Assembly (NCBI GenBank): GCA_016937315.1
Contig: JAFGWD010000307.1
Span: forward strand, 1 to 6,880
Source of the DNA: Rhodospirillaceae bacterium
GTDB taxonomy: Bacteria > Pseudomonadota > Alphaproteobacteria > Rhodospirillales > Rhodospirillaceae
Direction of reading: 5' to 3'
DNA length: 6,880 bases
Shown one piece after another: positions 1-6,113 of the stretch. The translations under genes were made by a program, and so were the position numbers. The notes below the pieces were generated by a model. The model was not told the DNA's origin and ran no database searches. It saw only the letters and a list, made by a program, of their open reading frames with translations. Within the stretch, counting starts at the first letter, position 1. Each line of letters opens with the position of its first letter.

Positions 1-637
1 CGAACCCAACGGTCTGTGTTCGCGACGGTCCACCATCCACATACAACAGGTCGCGGAAACGCCCATCGGAATGCAGGTGCGTGGAAAGAATACCGCTATC
101 TGCGTTCGTCCCCTCGCCCGAAGAGGCCTGCAACACAACGGCCCCCGCACCATCGCCGAAGAGAACGCAGGTTTCGCGGTCGCTCCAATCCAGCAAGCGC
201 GAGAAGGTTTCCGCACCGATCACCAAGGCGGTCTTGACATCACCGCTTCGGATAAATTTATCTGCCGTTGAAAGTGCGTATAAAAACCCGGAACAGACGG
301 CCTGCACATCAAAGGCAAAGCCTCCCGCTATGCCAAGGTTTGCCTGCACCTTCGCCGCCGTTGCAGGAAAGGTATCATCTGGCGTCGTCGTGCCAAGAAC
401 AATCAGGTCGATATCATCCGGCCCAACCCCAGCGGCATCCATAGCCTCGCGGGCGGCAGCCGTAGCAAGGTCTGACGTCAGCTCACCTTCGGCAGCAATA
501 TGCCTCTGCCGGATGCCACTGCGCTCGACGATCCAGGCATCCGACGTTTCAACGGTTTTTGCCAATTCGTCATTGGTAACGATACGTTCGGGCAAATAAG
601 CCCCAACGCCAATCAGACGCGAACGAATTATGCTCAT
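1..637 (-). CDS. fabH: Beta-ketoacyl-ACP synthase III (FabH), C-terminus cut by window edge
   Basis: FabH starts fatty acid synthesis in the cytoplasm by condensing acetyl-CoA with malonyl-ACP to give acetoacetyl-ACP. The visible 212 residues begin MSIIRSRLIGVGAYLPERIV, a typical FabH N-terminus. They include the SDAWIVERSGIRQRH segment (residues 32-46) and GTTTPDDTFPATA (82-94). The active-site cysteine is Cys115 in the context QAVCSGF, with FGDGAGA further on as expected for a thiolase-fold enzyme. The catalytic His and Asn lie in the missing C-terminal third, so about 100-110 residues are outside the window. The ATG overlaps the plsX stop as ATGA, which fixes the start and implies translational coupling. 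Gene order plsX-fabH is the classical fatty acid/phospholipid cluster arrangement. The family assignment is secure; the gene is partial only because of the window edge. Confidence 0.97.
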   Translation of the reverse strand, partial: MSIIRSRLIGVGAYLPERIVTNDELAKTVETSDAWIVERSGIRQRHIAAEGELTSDLATAAAREAMDAAGVGPDDIDLIVLGTTTPDDTFPATAAKVQANLGIAGGFAFDVQAVCSGFLYALSTADKFIRSGDVKTALVIGAETFSRLLDWSDRETCVLFGDGAGAVVLQASSGEGTNADSGILSTHLHSDGRFRDLLYVDGGPSRTQTVGF

Positions 638-1683
638 ATGACGTGCACCTCAGCCGTAACGGATTGGGAGTGCAGCTTCTTGAGGTCGGTATTGATTCGC
701 TCATTGAAGCCGTGTCGAACCATGTCAACGGCAACCCCAATGGCATTGGCAAAACCCAATCCATCGGTACCACCGTGACTCTTGACGACAATTCCGTTAA
801 GGCCGAGGAACATTGCACCATTGTAACGGCGAGGATCCGTTCGATGACGAACCCGATTCATCGCCGGGCGAGCCAGAAGATACCCGATCTGTGCAAGTAA
901 CGAACTTTTGAAGGCTTCTTTCAGGAAACGGCTCATCACTTTGGCCGTCCCCTCTATGGTCTTCAAAGCGACATTGCCGGTAAAACCATCCGTCACCACC
1001 ACATCGACGGTACCAAGGCCAATGTCATCGCCCTCCACAAATCCAGCAAAGTTCACCAGACCTGTGTTCTCGCGTAGAATCGCGGCCGCTTCTTTAACCT
1101 CGTTGCGCCCCTTTTGTTCTTCTTCTCCAATGTTAAGAAGGCCAACCGTCGGCTTGTCCAGATCCAACAGGCTGTGCGCGAACAAAGTCCCCATTAGGGC
1201 AAATTCAACAAGATTATTGGCGTTGCACTCGGTATTGGCCCCGAGATCCAAAACAACGCTCTCCCCTCGCTGTGTCGGCATTAACGCGGCAATTGCCGGT
1301 CGATCAATGCCGGGCAACGTTCTTAAAGTTACCTTGGACATGGCCATCAGCGCACCCGTATTGCCCGCTGAAATGACACCATCGGCCCGTCCGTCCTTAA
1401 CGGCCTTAATGGCTTTAGCCATGCTGGAATTGCGTCCATTTCGCAAAGCGACGGACGGCTTATCATTATTGGTAATGACGTCCGGTGCATGACACACCGT
1501 GACGATGGTTTGCAGCCCTTTGTAGCGCTTTTCTAAAAGCGGGTTCAAAACGGCTTCGTCACCGAATAACAGGTAACGCACGTCAGGATGACGTTTACGG
1601 GCCAGGGAGACGCCGTCCAGAACAATGTCCGGGGCGTCATCTCCTCCCATTCCATCCAGCGCAAGCGTGATGGATTTTGACAC
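634..1683 (-). CDS. plsX: Phosphate acyltransferase PlsX
   Basis: PlsX is a peripheral membrane enzyme that turns acyl-ACP and inorganic phosphate into acyl-phosphate, the donor used by PlsY for glycerol-3-phosphate acylation in phospholipid synthesis. Family signatures run the whole length: LALDGMGGD near the N-terminus, SAGNTGALMA, LLNIGEEEQKG, VVVTDGFTGNVALKT and YNGAMFLGLNGIVVKSHGG. From the chosen GTG start it has 349 residues, normal for the family. An in-frame ATG at 1698 would add five residues (MRTGL). I prefer the GTG at 1683 because GAGG lies 9 nt upstream, the ATG has no clear ribosome binding site, and family members usually begin only a few residues before the LALD strand. Its TGA stop overlaps the fabH ATG. 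The gene sits just downstream of rpmF and a hairpin at the junction. The function is certain; the start is moderately supported. Confidence 0.96.
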   Translation of the reverse strand: MSKSITLALDGMGGDDAPDIVLDGVSLARKRHPDVRYLLFGDEAVLNPLLEKRYKGLQTIVTVCHAPDVITNNDKPSVALRNGRNSSMAKAIKAVKDGRADGVISAGNTGALMAMSKVTLRTLPGIDRPAIAALMPTQRGESVVLDLGANTECNANNLVEFALMGTLFAHSLLDLDKPTVGLLNIGEEEQKGRNEVKEAAAILRENTGLVNFAGFVEGDDIGLGTVDVVVTDGFTGNVALKTIEGTAKVMSRFLKEAFKSSLLAQIGYLLARPAMNRVRHRTDPRRYNGAMFLGLNGIVVKSHGGTDGLGFANAIGVAVDMVRHGFNERINTDLKKLHSQSVTAEVHVI

Positions 1684-1707
1684 TAGACCCGTCCTCATAA
1701 TTAGGCT

Positions 1708-1738
1708 GACGCAAAGACCGCTTTACGCGGCCTGCGTC
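1708..1738 (-). other. Hairpin across the rpmF stop codon, before plsX
   Basis: On the minus-strand transcript GACGCA pairs with TGCGTC (6 bp). An internal loop follows, then CCGC pairs with GCGG (4 bp) around a 5-nt loop, GTAAA, that contains the rpmF TAA stop. No U-tract follows, so it does not look like a complete intrinsic terminator. It could be an RNA processing or stability element that lets L32 be made in excess of PlsX, or a partial attenuator. The inverted repeat is seen directly; the role is inference. Confidence 0.45.
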
Positions 1739-1902
1739 ACCACCTCACGACCATCATACTGGCCACAAGCGGCGCAGACATGGTGCGGGCGTTTCAGTTC
1801 CCCGCAATTCGGGCACTCGACGTAGGCCGAAGGCTTCAGCGCATGATGCGACCGGCGCATATTGCGCTTCGACTTGGACGTCTTTTTCTTTGGGACGGCC
1901 AT
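1723..1902 (-). CDS. rpmF: 50S ribosomal protein L32
   Basis: This 59-residue gene encodes large-subunit protein bL32. The N-terminus MAVPKKKTSKSKRNMRRSHH is the diagnostic basic L32 start. Two CxxC pairs follow, Cys30-Pro-Asn-Cys33 and Cys43-Ala-Ala-Cys46, forming the zinc-ribbon version of the protein. The C-terminus is short (YDGREVVTQAA), as in alphaproteobacteria. The ATG is preceded by a GAGAG ribosome binding site. The gene lies between yceD and plsX, an order conserved from E. coli to alphaproteobacteria. The 87 nt separating it from yceD could hold an internal promoter: TTGCTC at 1972-1977 and TCTAAT at 1951-1956 read on the minus strand, but their 15-nt spacing is short, so this is only a weak suggestion. 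The loop of a hairpin covers the stop codon. Confidence 0.98.
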   Translation of the reverse strand: MAVPKKKTSKSKRNMRRSHHALKPSAYVECPNCGELKRPHHVCAACGQYDGREVVTQAA

Positions 1903-1989
1903 GGCTCTCTCACTTTTCGTTCTTAAAGGGTTCCATAGAAGGCCGGATTAATTAGACGATATCTGGCCATAGAGCAAGCCCTATACGCA

Positions 1990-2580
1990 TCACGTTTCGT
2001 TACCATTCACATCGGAGCCATCTGGACGGTGCAAAGTTTGCAAAACAGCAAAGGGATTCCGCCGCTCTGGCAGCGGTTCTGCCTCAACATCATCCTGAAT
2101 AGACGGAGGCAATTCAGCGTCATCGCGACGGGGATAAGGGTCAAGTTCCAGGGCAAGGCATTCCGTAATTGCGGCACCCACGTCAAAAACACCCTTCAAA
2201 ATGGGGTACGGGATTTCTTCATCATCGGGATCACCGTTGATAAGGGCTAATTTTTCATAGGCTTCGAAGCGAGACTCGTTCAGAAACAAAAGTGATACCG
2301 GCTCATTGATCTTCTGTTCAACTGGCTCCAGACTGACCACACAAGCCTGGGCAACATCAGCCTGTATACGCCCATCGACATGCACCTGTTTCCCGTCATC
2401 GGAAACCGTCAACGTCAATGCCGCCACCAATGACGAGCAGGACAGAATCCCAAGCCGCTCCGTCAGTGCCGCACATTCCTCGGATGTTGCCACTAAGTCC
2501 ACACGCAAACCAGACGCTGGAATTTTCCGCGCCTGAAATTTTCTGGAAAATTCTTCTTTTATTAACAAGTCGTTAGACAT
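1990..2580 (-). CDS. YceD family (DUF177) protein, large-subunit rRNA accumulation factor
   Basis: The 196-residue product belongs to the YceD/DUF177 family, linked in E. coli and plants to accumulation or processing of 23S rRNA; its biochemical action is not settled. The family core is visible at about residues 68-87 (VDGRIQADVAQACVVSLEPV). It is followed by the acidic-hydrophobic block FDVGAAITECLALELDPYPR (132-151) and the C-terminal signature RRNPFAVLQTL (173-183). No signal peptide or membrane segment is present, so it should be cytoplasmic. The linker at 152-172 is acidic and proline-containing. The ATG lies 5 nt after the stop of the chaperone gene, with only a weak ribosome binding site, so translation is probably coupled. 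Its place just upstream of rpmF is the conserved position for this family and supports the ribosome connection. The length is normal for alphaproteobacterial members. Confidence 0.9.
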   Translation of the reverse strand: MSNDLLIKEEFSRKFQARKIPASGLRVDLVATSEECAALTERLGILSCSSLVAALTLTVSDDGKQVHVDGRIQADVAQACVVSLEPVEQKINEPVSLLFLNESRFEAYEKLALINGDPDDEEIPYPILKGVFDVGAAITECLALELDPYPRRDDAELPPSIQDDVEAEPLPERRNPFAVLQTLHRPDGSDVNGNET

Positions 2581-2585
2581 CTTTG

Positions 2586-3140
2586 TTAATCCGGGTCTGG
2601 AGACAACAGAAAGTCGGGAAAGGCAAGCGCACCCCCCATCACCTGGGCATTCGGCTGTGTGGACAAAGCCACGTCGGCGGCTTCCATATACCGCGTCAAG
2701 GCTACAATCGCCAGCCCATCCTTATCATCCCCACGAAAGACATTACGCGCCAGAGCACAAGATAACGCCTCTCCTCCTCCAATCACAAACGCCGCATCAT
2801 AGGCCTCAACACGCCCCAGGAAGGCACGCGCCATGGCCTTAATCTCTTGACCAACGCGTAAGTCGCTCACGCCGATCTGGCGCAAAGCCGCCTCCATATC
2901 GAGAAACATCGCATCAAACAATGCCTGAGATAGGGCTTTCGACTCGTCTGTGCCAATCACCTTTAACCGTCGCATCGCGAGAAATGCATGCAGGCACAAC
3001 ACATCAAAGCGTCCATCCAGGCTGTCCGGGACACCACAAAGCTCATGAAACACAGGACGTCGCGCCGCCGCAACCACACCCGCATAAACCGTTCTGACCA
3101 CGCTCGGAGCAACACGGAGTTTCCTGCGAAACCAAGACAA
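2586..3140 (-). CDS. Ubiquinol-cytochrome c chaperone family protein (CBP3-like)
   Basis: The 184-residue product resembles bacterial members of the ubiquinol-cytochrome c chaperone family, relatives of mitochondrial Cbp3/UQCC1, which helps cytochrome b synthesis and complex III assembly. Supporting segments are DSLDGRFDVLCLHAFLAMRRL (about 39-59), the helical block DAMFLDMEAALRQIGVSDLR (76-95), and VGQEIKAMARAFLGRVEAYD just after it. The protein is mostly alpha-helical with no signal peptide or clear membrane helix. Translation should begin at TTG (3140): a stop codon lies five codons upstream in the same frame, no ATG or GTG lies between them, and AAGGAGG sits 7 nt before the TTG. The first internal ATG would remove about 55 residues of conserved sequence. 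It is the first gene of the minus-strand cluster, diverging from bamE. The family call rests on motif recognition; the exact role in bacteria is inferred from the eukaryotic homologue. Confidence 0.85.
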   Translation of the reverse strand: MSWFRRKLRVAPSVVRTVYAGVVAAARRPVFHELCGVPDSLDGRFDVLCLHAFLAMRRLKVIGTDESKALSQALFDAMFLDMEAALRQIGVSDLRVGQEIKAMARAFLGRVEAYDAAFVIGGGEALSCALARNVFRGDDKDGLAIVALTRYMEAADVALSTQPNAQVMGGALAFPDFLLSPDPD

Positions 3141-3147
3141 ACCTTCG

Positions 3148-3154
3148 CCTCCTT
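3148..3154 (-). promoter_or_regulatory. Strong ribosome binding site for the TTG start
   Basis: AAGGAGG on the minus strand is a full Shine-Dalgarno match placed 7 nt before the TTG at 3140. It decides the start of the chaperone gene, since no other start codon is available between the upstream in-frame stop and this site. Confidence 0.8.
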
Positions 3155-3251
3155 GTTACAAAACACCCAACGGCGACGAAGCGGGCTTCCCTCTTCGGCT
3201 TTGCTGCTTTATATCGGTGCCCAGTCCTATATAGTGTTCCCCAACGGGGAT
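3155..3251. promoter_or_regulatory. Divergent promoter region between the chaperone cluster and bamE
   Basis: This AT-richer gap must hold promoters for two divergent units. On the minus strand a TATAAA box lies at about 3208-3213. On the plus strand TTGCTG at 3201-3206 and the palindrome CTATATAG at 3227-3234 are candidate -35 and -10 parts for bamE, although their spacing of about 20 nt is longer than ideal. No convincing -35 partner was found for the minus box. The region is defined by gene orientation; the individual boxes are weak guesses. Confidence 0.4.
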
Positions 3252-3264
3252 GGAGACGAGAAAC

Positions 3265-3738
3265 ATGGACATAAACACTGCGAAATCCCGGATGCTGGCG
3301 ACCTGCGCGATTCTGACCCTCGGACTGGGATTGTTTGGTTGTGGTCCGCATGTTTATACGACAGGTAACCGCCCTTTGGCCGAAGACTTGGCAAAAATTA
3401 AACCTGGCGAACAGACTCGCTCTCAGGTCCGGGAAATTCTTGGCTCTCCCTCCAGCCGTTCGCTTTATGGGCAAGAAGTCTGGTTCTACATCAGTTCCAC
3501 ACAGCAAAATGAAGCCTTCTTCGCGACGGAAGAAACTGATCGTAGCGTTCTGTCCATTACCTTTGATGACGAAGGCCTAGTCAAAACCATTGTGAATAAA
3601 AGTAAAGAGGATGGCAACACCATCGCTTTGTCAGAAAAGAAGACTCCAACCGCTGGACACAACATGACCATCGTCGAGCAAATGGTGGGCAATATCGGGC
3701 GCTTTAATGCGTCTTCAGAGAAAGGAACCTCGGATTAA
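3265..3738 (+). CDS. bamE: Outer membrane protein assembly factor BamE (SmpA/OmlA lipoprotein)
   Basis: BamE is a small outer-membrane lipoprotein of the BAM complex, which folds beta-barrel proteins into the outer membrane. From the ATG at 3265 the product has 157 residues: a hydrophobic signal peptide and a lipobox LFGC with lipidated Cys26 followed by Gly27. The mature part has the SmpA/OmlA pattern: KIKPGEQTRSQVREILGSPS (44-63), then YGQEVWFYIS and SVLSITFDDEGLV. The upstream ATG at 3250 is less likely because its GGGG is directly adjacent, whereas the 3265 ATG has GGAG 9 nt before it and gives a more normal signal peptide. A polar tail of some 45 residues follows the domain, as in other alphaproteobacterial members. 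It is transcribed alone, diverging from the chaperone gene and ending at a hairpin shared with hppA. Confidence 0.92.
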   Translation: MDINTAKSRMLATCAILTLGLGLFGCGPHVYTTGNRPLAEDLAKIKPGEQTRSQVREILGSPSSRSLYGQEVWFYISSTQQNEAFFATEETDRSVLSITFDDEGLVKTIVNKSKEDGNTIALSEKKTPTAGHNMTIVEQMVGNIGRFNASSEKGTSD

Positions 3739-3766
3739 CCGGCCCTTCTGTTTCGCTTTGAACATG

Positions 3767-3796
3767 AAAAACGCCCCCGAATTTCGGGGGCGTTTT
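3767..3796. terminator. Bidirectional intrinsic terminator between bamE and hppA
   Basis: Positions 3768-3780 pair perfectly with 3784-3796, a 13-bp stem around a GC-rich core of five C:G pairs with a 3-nt loop. The plus-strand RNA ends in a U4 run, and the minus-strand RNA ends in a U5 run from 3771 to 3767. Lying between two convergent genes (29 nt after the bamE stop and 18 nt after the hppA stop), it can serve both. Confidence 0.93.
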
Positions 3797-3814
3797 CGTC
3801 AGTTTCATGCTGTC

Positions 3815-5914
3815 TCAGGCGATCATCGCCAACAACAACAGCGCAACAATGTTGATGATCTTGATCATCGGATTGATTGCGGGACCAGCAGTATCCTTAT
3901 AGGGATCACCGACAGTATCCCCCGTCACCGCTGCCTTGTGTGCATCAGAGCCCTTGCCGCCAAAGTGACCATCTTCGATGTACTTTTTGGCGTTATCCCA
4001 AGCTCCGCCGCCGGACGTCATCGACAACGCGACAAACAAGCCCGTCACGATGGTTCCCAACAGCATGGCACCCAGCGAGGTCAAGGCCGCCGCCAAACCG
4101 GCAATCGGCCACATAACGAAAACCAAAACCACCGGAGCGAACACCGGCAACATCGACGGCACCAACATTTCCTTGATTGCCGCCTTGGTCAGCATATCCA
4201 CAGCTCGGCTGTAATCGGGCTTGGCCGTGCCTTCCATGATGCCAGGGATTTCCTTGAACTGGCGCCGCACTTCCTTGACCACGGCACCTGCGGAACGGCC
4301 CACAGCCATCATGCCCATGGACCCGAACAGGTACGGCAACAAACCGCCCAGGAACAGTCCCACGACAACGAAGGGGTCCTGCAACTGGAACGTCACCGCA
4401 AGGTCCGGAAAATAGTGCTCAAGGTCAGCCACATAGGCCGAGAACAGCACCAGCGCTGCCAAACCGGCAGAACCAATGGCATACCCCTTAGTCACCGCCT
4501 TAGTGGTGTTACCGACGGCATCCAGAGCATCGGTGGTAACACGTACGTCATCCGGCAACCCGGCCATTTCCGCAATACCACCGGCATTGTCGGTCACCGG
4601 GCCATAGGCATCCAACGCGACGACGATACCCGTCAACGCCAGCATCGTGGTTGCGGCAATAGCGATACCGTAAATCCCAGAGATCATATAAGTGGCAATG
4701 ATGCCTGCGGAGATCACGATCACCGGCAGGGCCGGTGCTTCCATGGAAACCGCAAGACCCTGGATAACGTTAGTGCCGTGCCCCGTTTCCGAAGCCTTGG
4801 CGATGGATGTCACGGGACGATGTCCGGTCCCAGTGTAGTACTCGCTGATCCAAACAATCAGCCCGGAGACAACCAAGCCAATAATCGCACACACCACCAA
4901 ACCACCAGAGGTCAGGACTTCACCCGACTTCAAGGCCAGAGGCGTGGTGAAACCACCGAACAAGGCCAAAATCGACAAGATGACCAGAACCGCAGAAATG
5001 CCCGCAGAAGCCAGAAAACCCTTGTAGAGGGCGTTCATGATGTTGTTCGAGGCGCCAAGCTTGACGAAGAACGTTCCCGCAATCGAAGCCGCAACGCAAA
5101 CGCCACAGATCAACAATGGCAGAGCCATCATCTTGGTCTGGAGTTCCGGCGCAAAGAAGATCGACGCCAACAGCATGGTGGCAACCACCGTCACCGCATA
5201 GGTTTCGAACAAATCGGCCGCCATACCAGCGCAATCACCGACATTGTCACCGACGTTGTCCGCAATCACCGCTGGGTTACGCGGATCATCTTCAGGAATC
5301 CCCGCTTCGACTTTGCCCACCAAGTCGGCACCGACATCAGCACCTTTGGTAAAGATGCCGCCACCCAAACGTGCGAAGATGGAAATCAGCGAGGCACCAA
5401 AAGACAAAGCCACCAAGGCTTCCATAATTTGCCGCAGTTCGGACTGAGACGACGCATCAAATACGCCACGCAAAATCAGATAGTATGTGGCAACACCCAA
5501 AAGCCCCAAACCGACCACCAGCATGCCGGTCACCGCACCCGACTTGAATGCAATGTCAAGCGCGGGAGCCAATCCCCCGGTGCGTGCCGCATCCGCAGTC
5601 CGCACGTTGGCACGCACCGACACGTTCATGCCAACGTAACCCGCGATCCCAGACAACACGGCACCGATGAAAAAGCCAACGGCAACATGGAAACCCAGGA
5701 TAATCCCCAAAAGAACGCCAACCACGATGCCAACGCCGGCGATCGTGGTGTATTGCCGGTTCAGATAGGCCGAAGCCCCTTCCTGAATCGCGGCGGCGAT
5801 GTCTTGCATCCGTTCGTTTCCAGCCTCGGCATCGAGGATGGAGCGGATTGCCCACGCGCCATAGGCCAGCGCGCCGATCCCGCAGAGGATGACAAAAATG
5901 TACAGAGCAACCAT
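3815..5914 (-). CDS. hppA: K+-independent-type proton-translocating membrane pyrophosphatase
   Basis: The 699-residue integral membrane enzyme hydrolyses pyrophosphate and pumps protons, saving energy from biosynthetic PPi. It has many membrane segments along its length, as expected for the roughly 16-helix family. Pyrophosphate and Mg-binding motifs are DVGADLVGKVE (193-203), the following NVGDNVGDCAGMAADLFE (220-237), DAYGPVTDNAGGIAEM (435-450) and the C-terminal GDTVGDPYKDTAGPAINPM (665-683). The subclass motif reads GNTTKAVTK (468-476), with Lys472 and Thr475 at the positions known to mark K+-independent H+-pumps; K+-dependent enzymes have Ala at the first. The ATG is preceded by GGGAG 9 nt upstream. 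The length is normal and no key residue is missing. It is transcribed alone from a 199-nt leader or by read-through from the thiL side, and ends at the terminator shared with bamE. Confidence 0.97.
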   Translation of the reverse strand: MVALYIFVILCGIGALAYGAWAIRSILDAEAGNERMQDIAAAIQEGASAYLNRQYTTIAGVGIVVGVLLGIILGFHVAVGFFIGAVLSGIAGYVGMNVSVRANVRTADAARTGGLAPALDIAFKSGAVTGMLVVGLGLLGVATYYLILRGVFDASSQSELRQIMEALVALSFGASLISIFARLGGGIFTKGADVGADLVGKVEAGIPEDDPRNPAVIADNVGDNVGDCAGMAADLFETYAVTVVATMLLASIFFAPELQTKMMALPLLICGVCVAASIAGTFFVKLGASNNIMNALYKGFLASAGISAVLVILSILALFGGFTTPLALKSGEVLTSGGLVVCAIIGLVVSGLIVWISEYYTGTGHRPVTSIAKASETGHGTNVIQGLAVSMEAPALPVIVISAGIIATYMISGIYGIAIAATTMLALTGIVVALDAYGPVTDNAGGIAEMAGLPDDVRVTTDALDAVGNTTKAVTKGYAIGSAGLAALVLFSAYVADLEHYFPDLAVTFQLQDPFVVVGLFLGGLLPYLFGSMGMMAVGRSAGAVVKEVRRQFKEIPGIMEGTAKPDYSRAVDMLTKAAIKEMLVPSMLPVFAPVVLVFVMWPIAGLAAALTSLGAMLLGTIVTGLFVALSMTSGGGAWDNAKKYIEDGHFGGKGSDAHKAAVTGDTVGDPYKDTAGPAINPMIKIINIVALLLLAMIA

Positions 5915-6113
5915 AAAGAAGTTCTCCCGAAACGGACAAAAGGCAACGATCGGGGACCGGGAATTCCCGCCCTGCGATACGGCACCTGAAGCTGGTGGTT
6001 GCCTCCCTGGCCCCCACCCTTAGAAAAGCGGCGAAATATTGCCCGAATTTCGCACAAACCGAAACCGGAAAACGGTAAAATCCGCCTCTATTTCCACAAA
6101 ACCCGAAAAATAT
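5915..6113 (-). other. Non-coding leader upstream of hppA
   Basis: This 199-nt gap lies between the FliL-like gene stop and the hppA start. The half next to the FliL-like gene is AT-rich on the coding strand, with U-rich runs but no clear terminator hairpin. The half next to hppA is GC-rich. A 7-bp inverted repeat, GCGAAAT at 6031-6037 and ATTTCGC at 6047-6053, sits 117 nt or more before the hppA ATG. I found no -35/-10 pair with good spacing, no known riboswitch pattern and no credible small gene. Confidence 0.5.
6031..6053. repeat. Inverted repeat, possible operator for hppA
   Basis: GCGAAAT and ATTTCGC form a 7-bp inverted repeat with a 9-nt spacer, a size that suits a dimeric regulator bound to successive DNA turns. 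It could instead be a small RNA hairpin in the leader. The repeat is visible; any regulatory role is a guess. Confidence 0.3.

Noticed and set aside
81..599. A 172-codon plus-strand frame opposite fabH
   Set aside because: fabH on the minus strand has every expected motif, including the catalytic Cys; the opposite frame has no recognisable domain or ribosome binding site.
908..1492. A 194-codon plus-strand frame opposite plsX
   Set aside because: It is a shadow of the well-conserved plsX frame, with Ser/Pro/Arg-rich sequence typical of antisense reading.
1951..1977. Possible sigma-70 promoter for rpmF (TTGCTC, 15 nt, TCTAAT on the minus strand)
   Set aside because: The -10 match is good but the spacing is too short and the -35 poor, so it is mentioned with rpmF but not listed as a feature.
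3043..3507. A 154-codon minus-strand frame bridging the chaperone start and the bamE coding region
   Set aside because: It overlaps two confidently assigned genes and the intergenic promoter region, and its Cys/Arg-rich product has no family features.
3707..5989. A 760-codon open frame on the plus strand, antisense to all of hppA
   Set aside because: It mirrors the hppA codons, runs through the terminator hairpin, and encodes a His/Arg/Gln/Asn-rich, low-hydrophobicity sequence with no domain pattern. Lack of stops follows from codon bias in the real gene.
6055..6066. Tandem AAACCG hexamers on the plus strand in the hppA leader
   Set aside because: Only two copies, easily explained by chance in an A/C-rich stretch.
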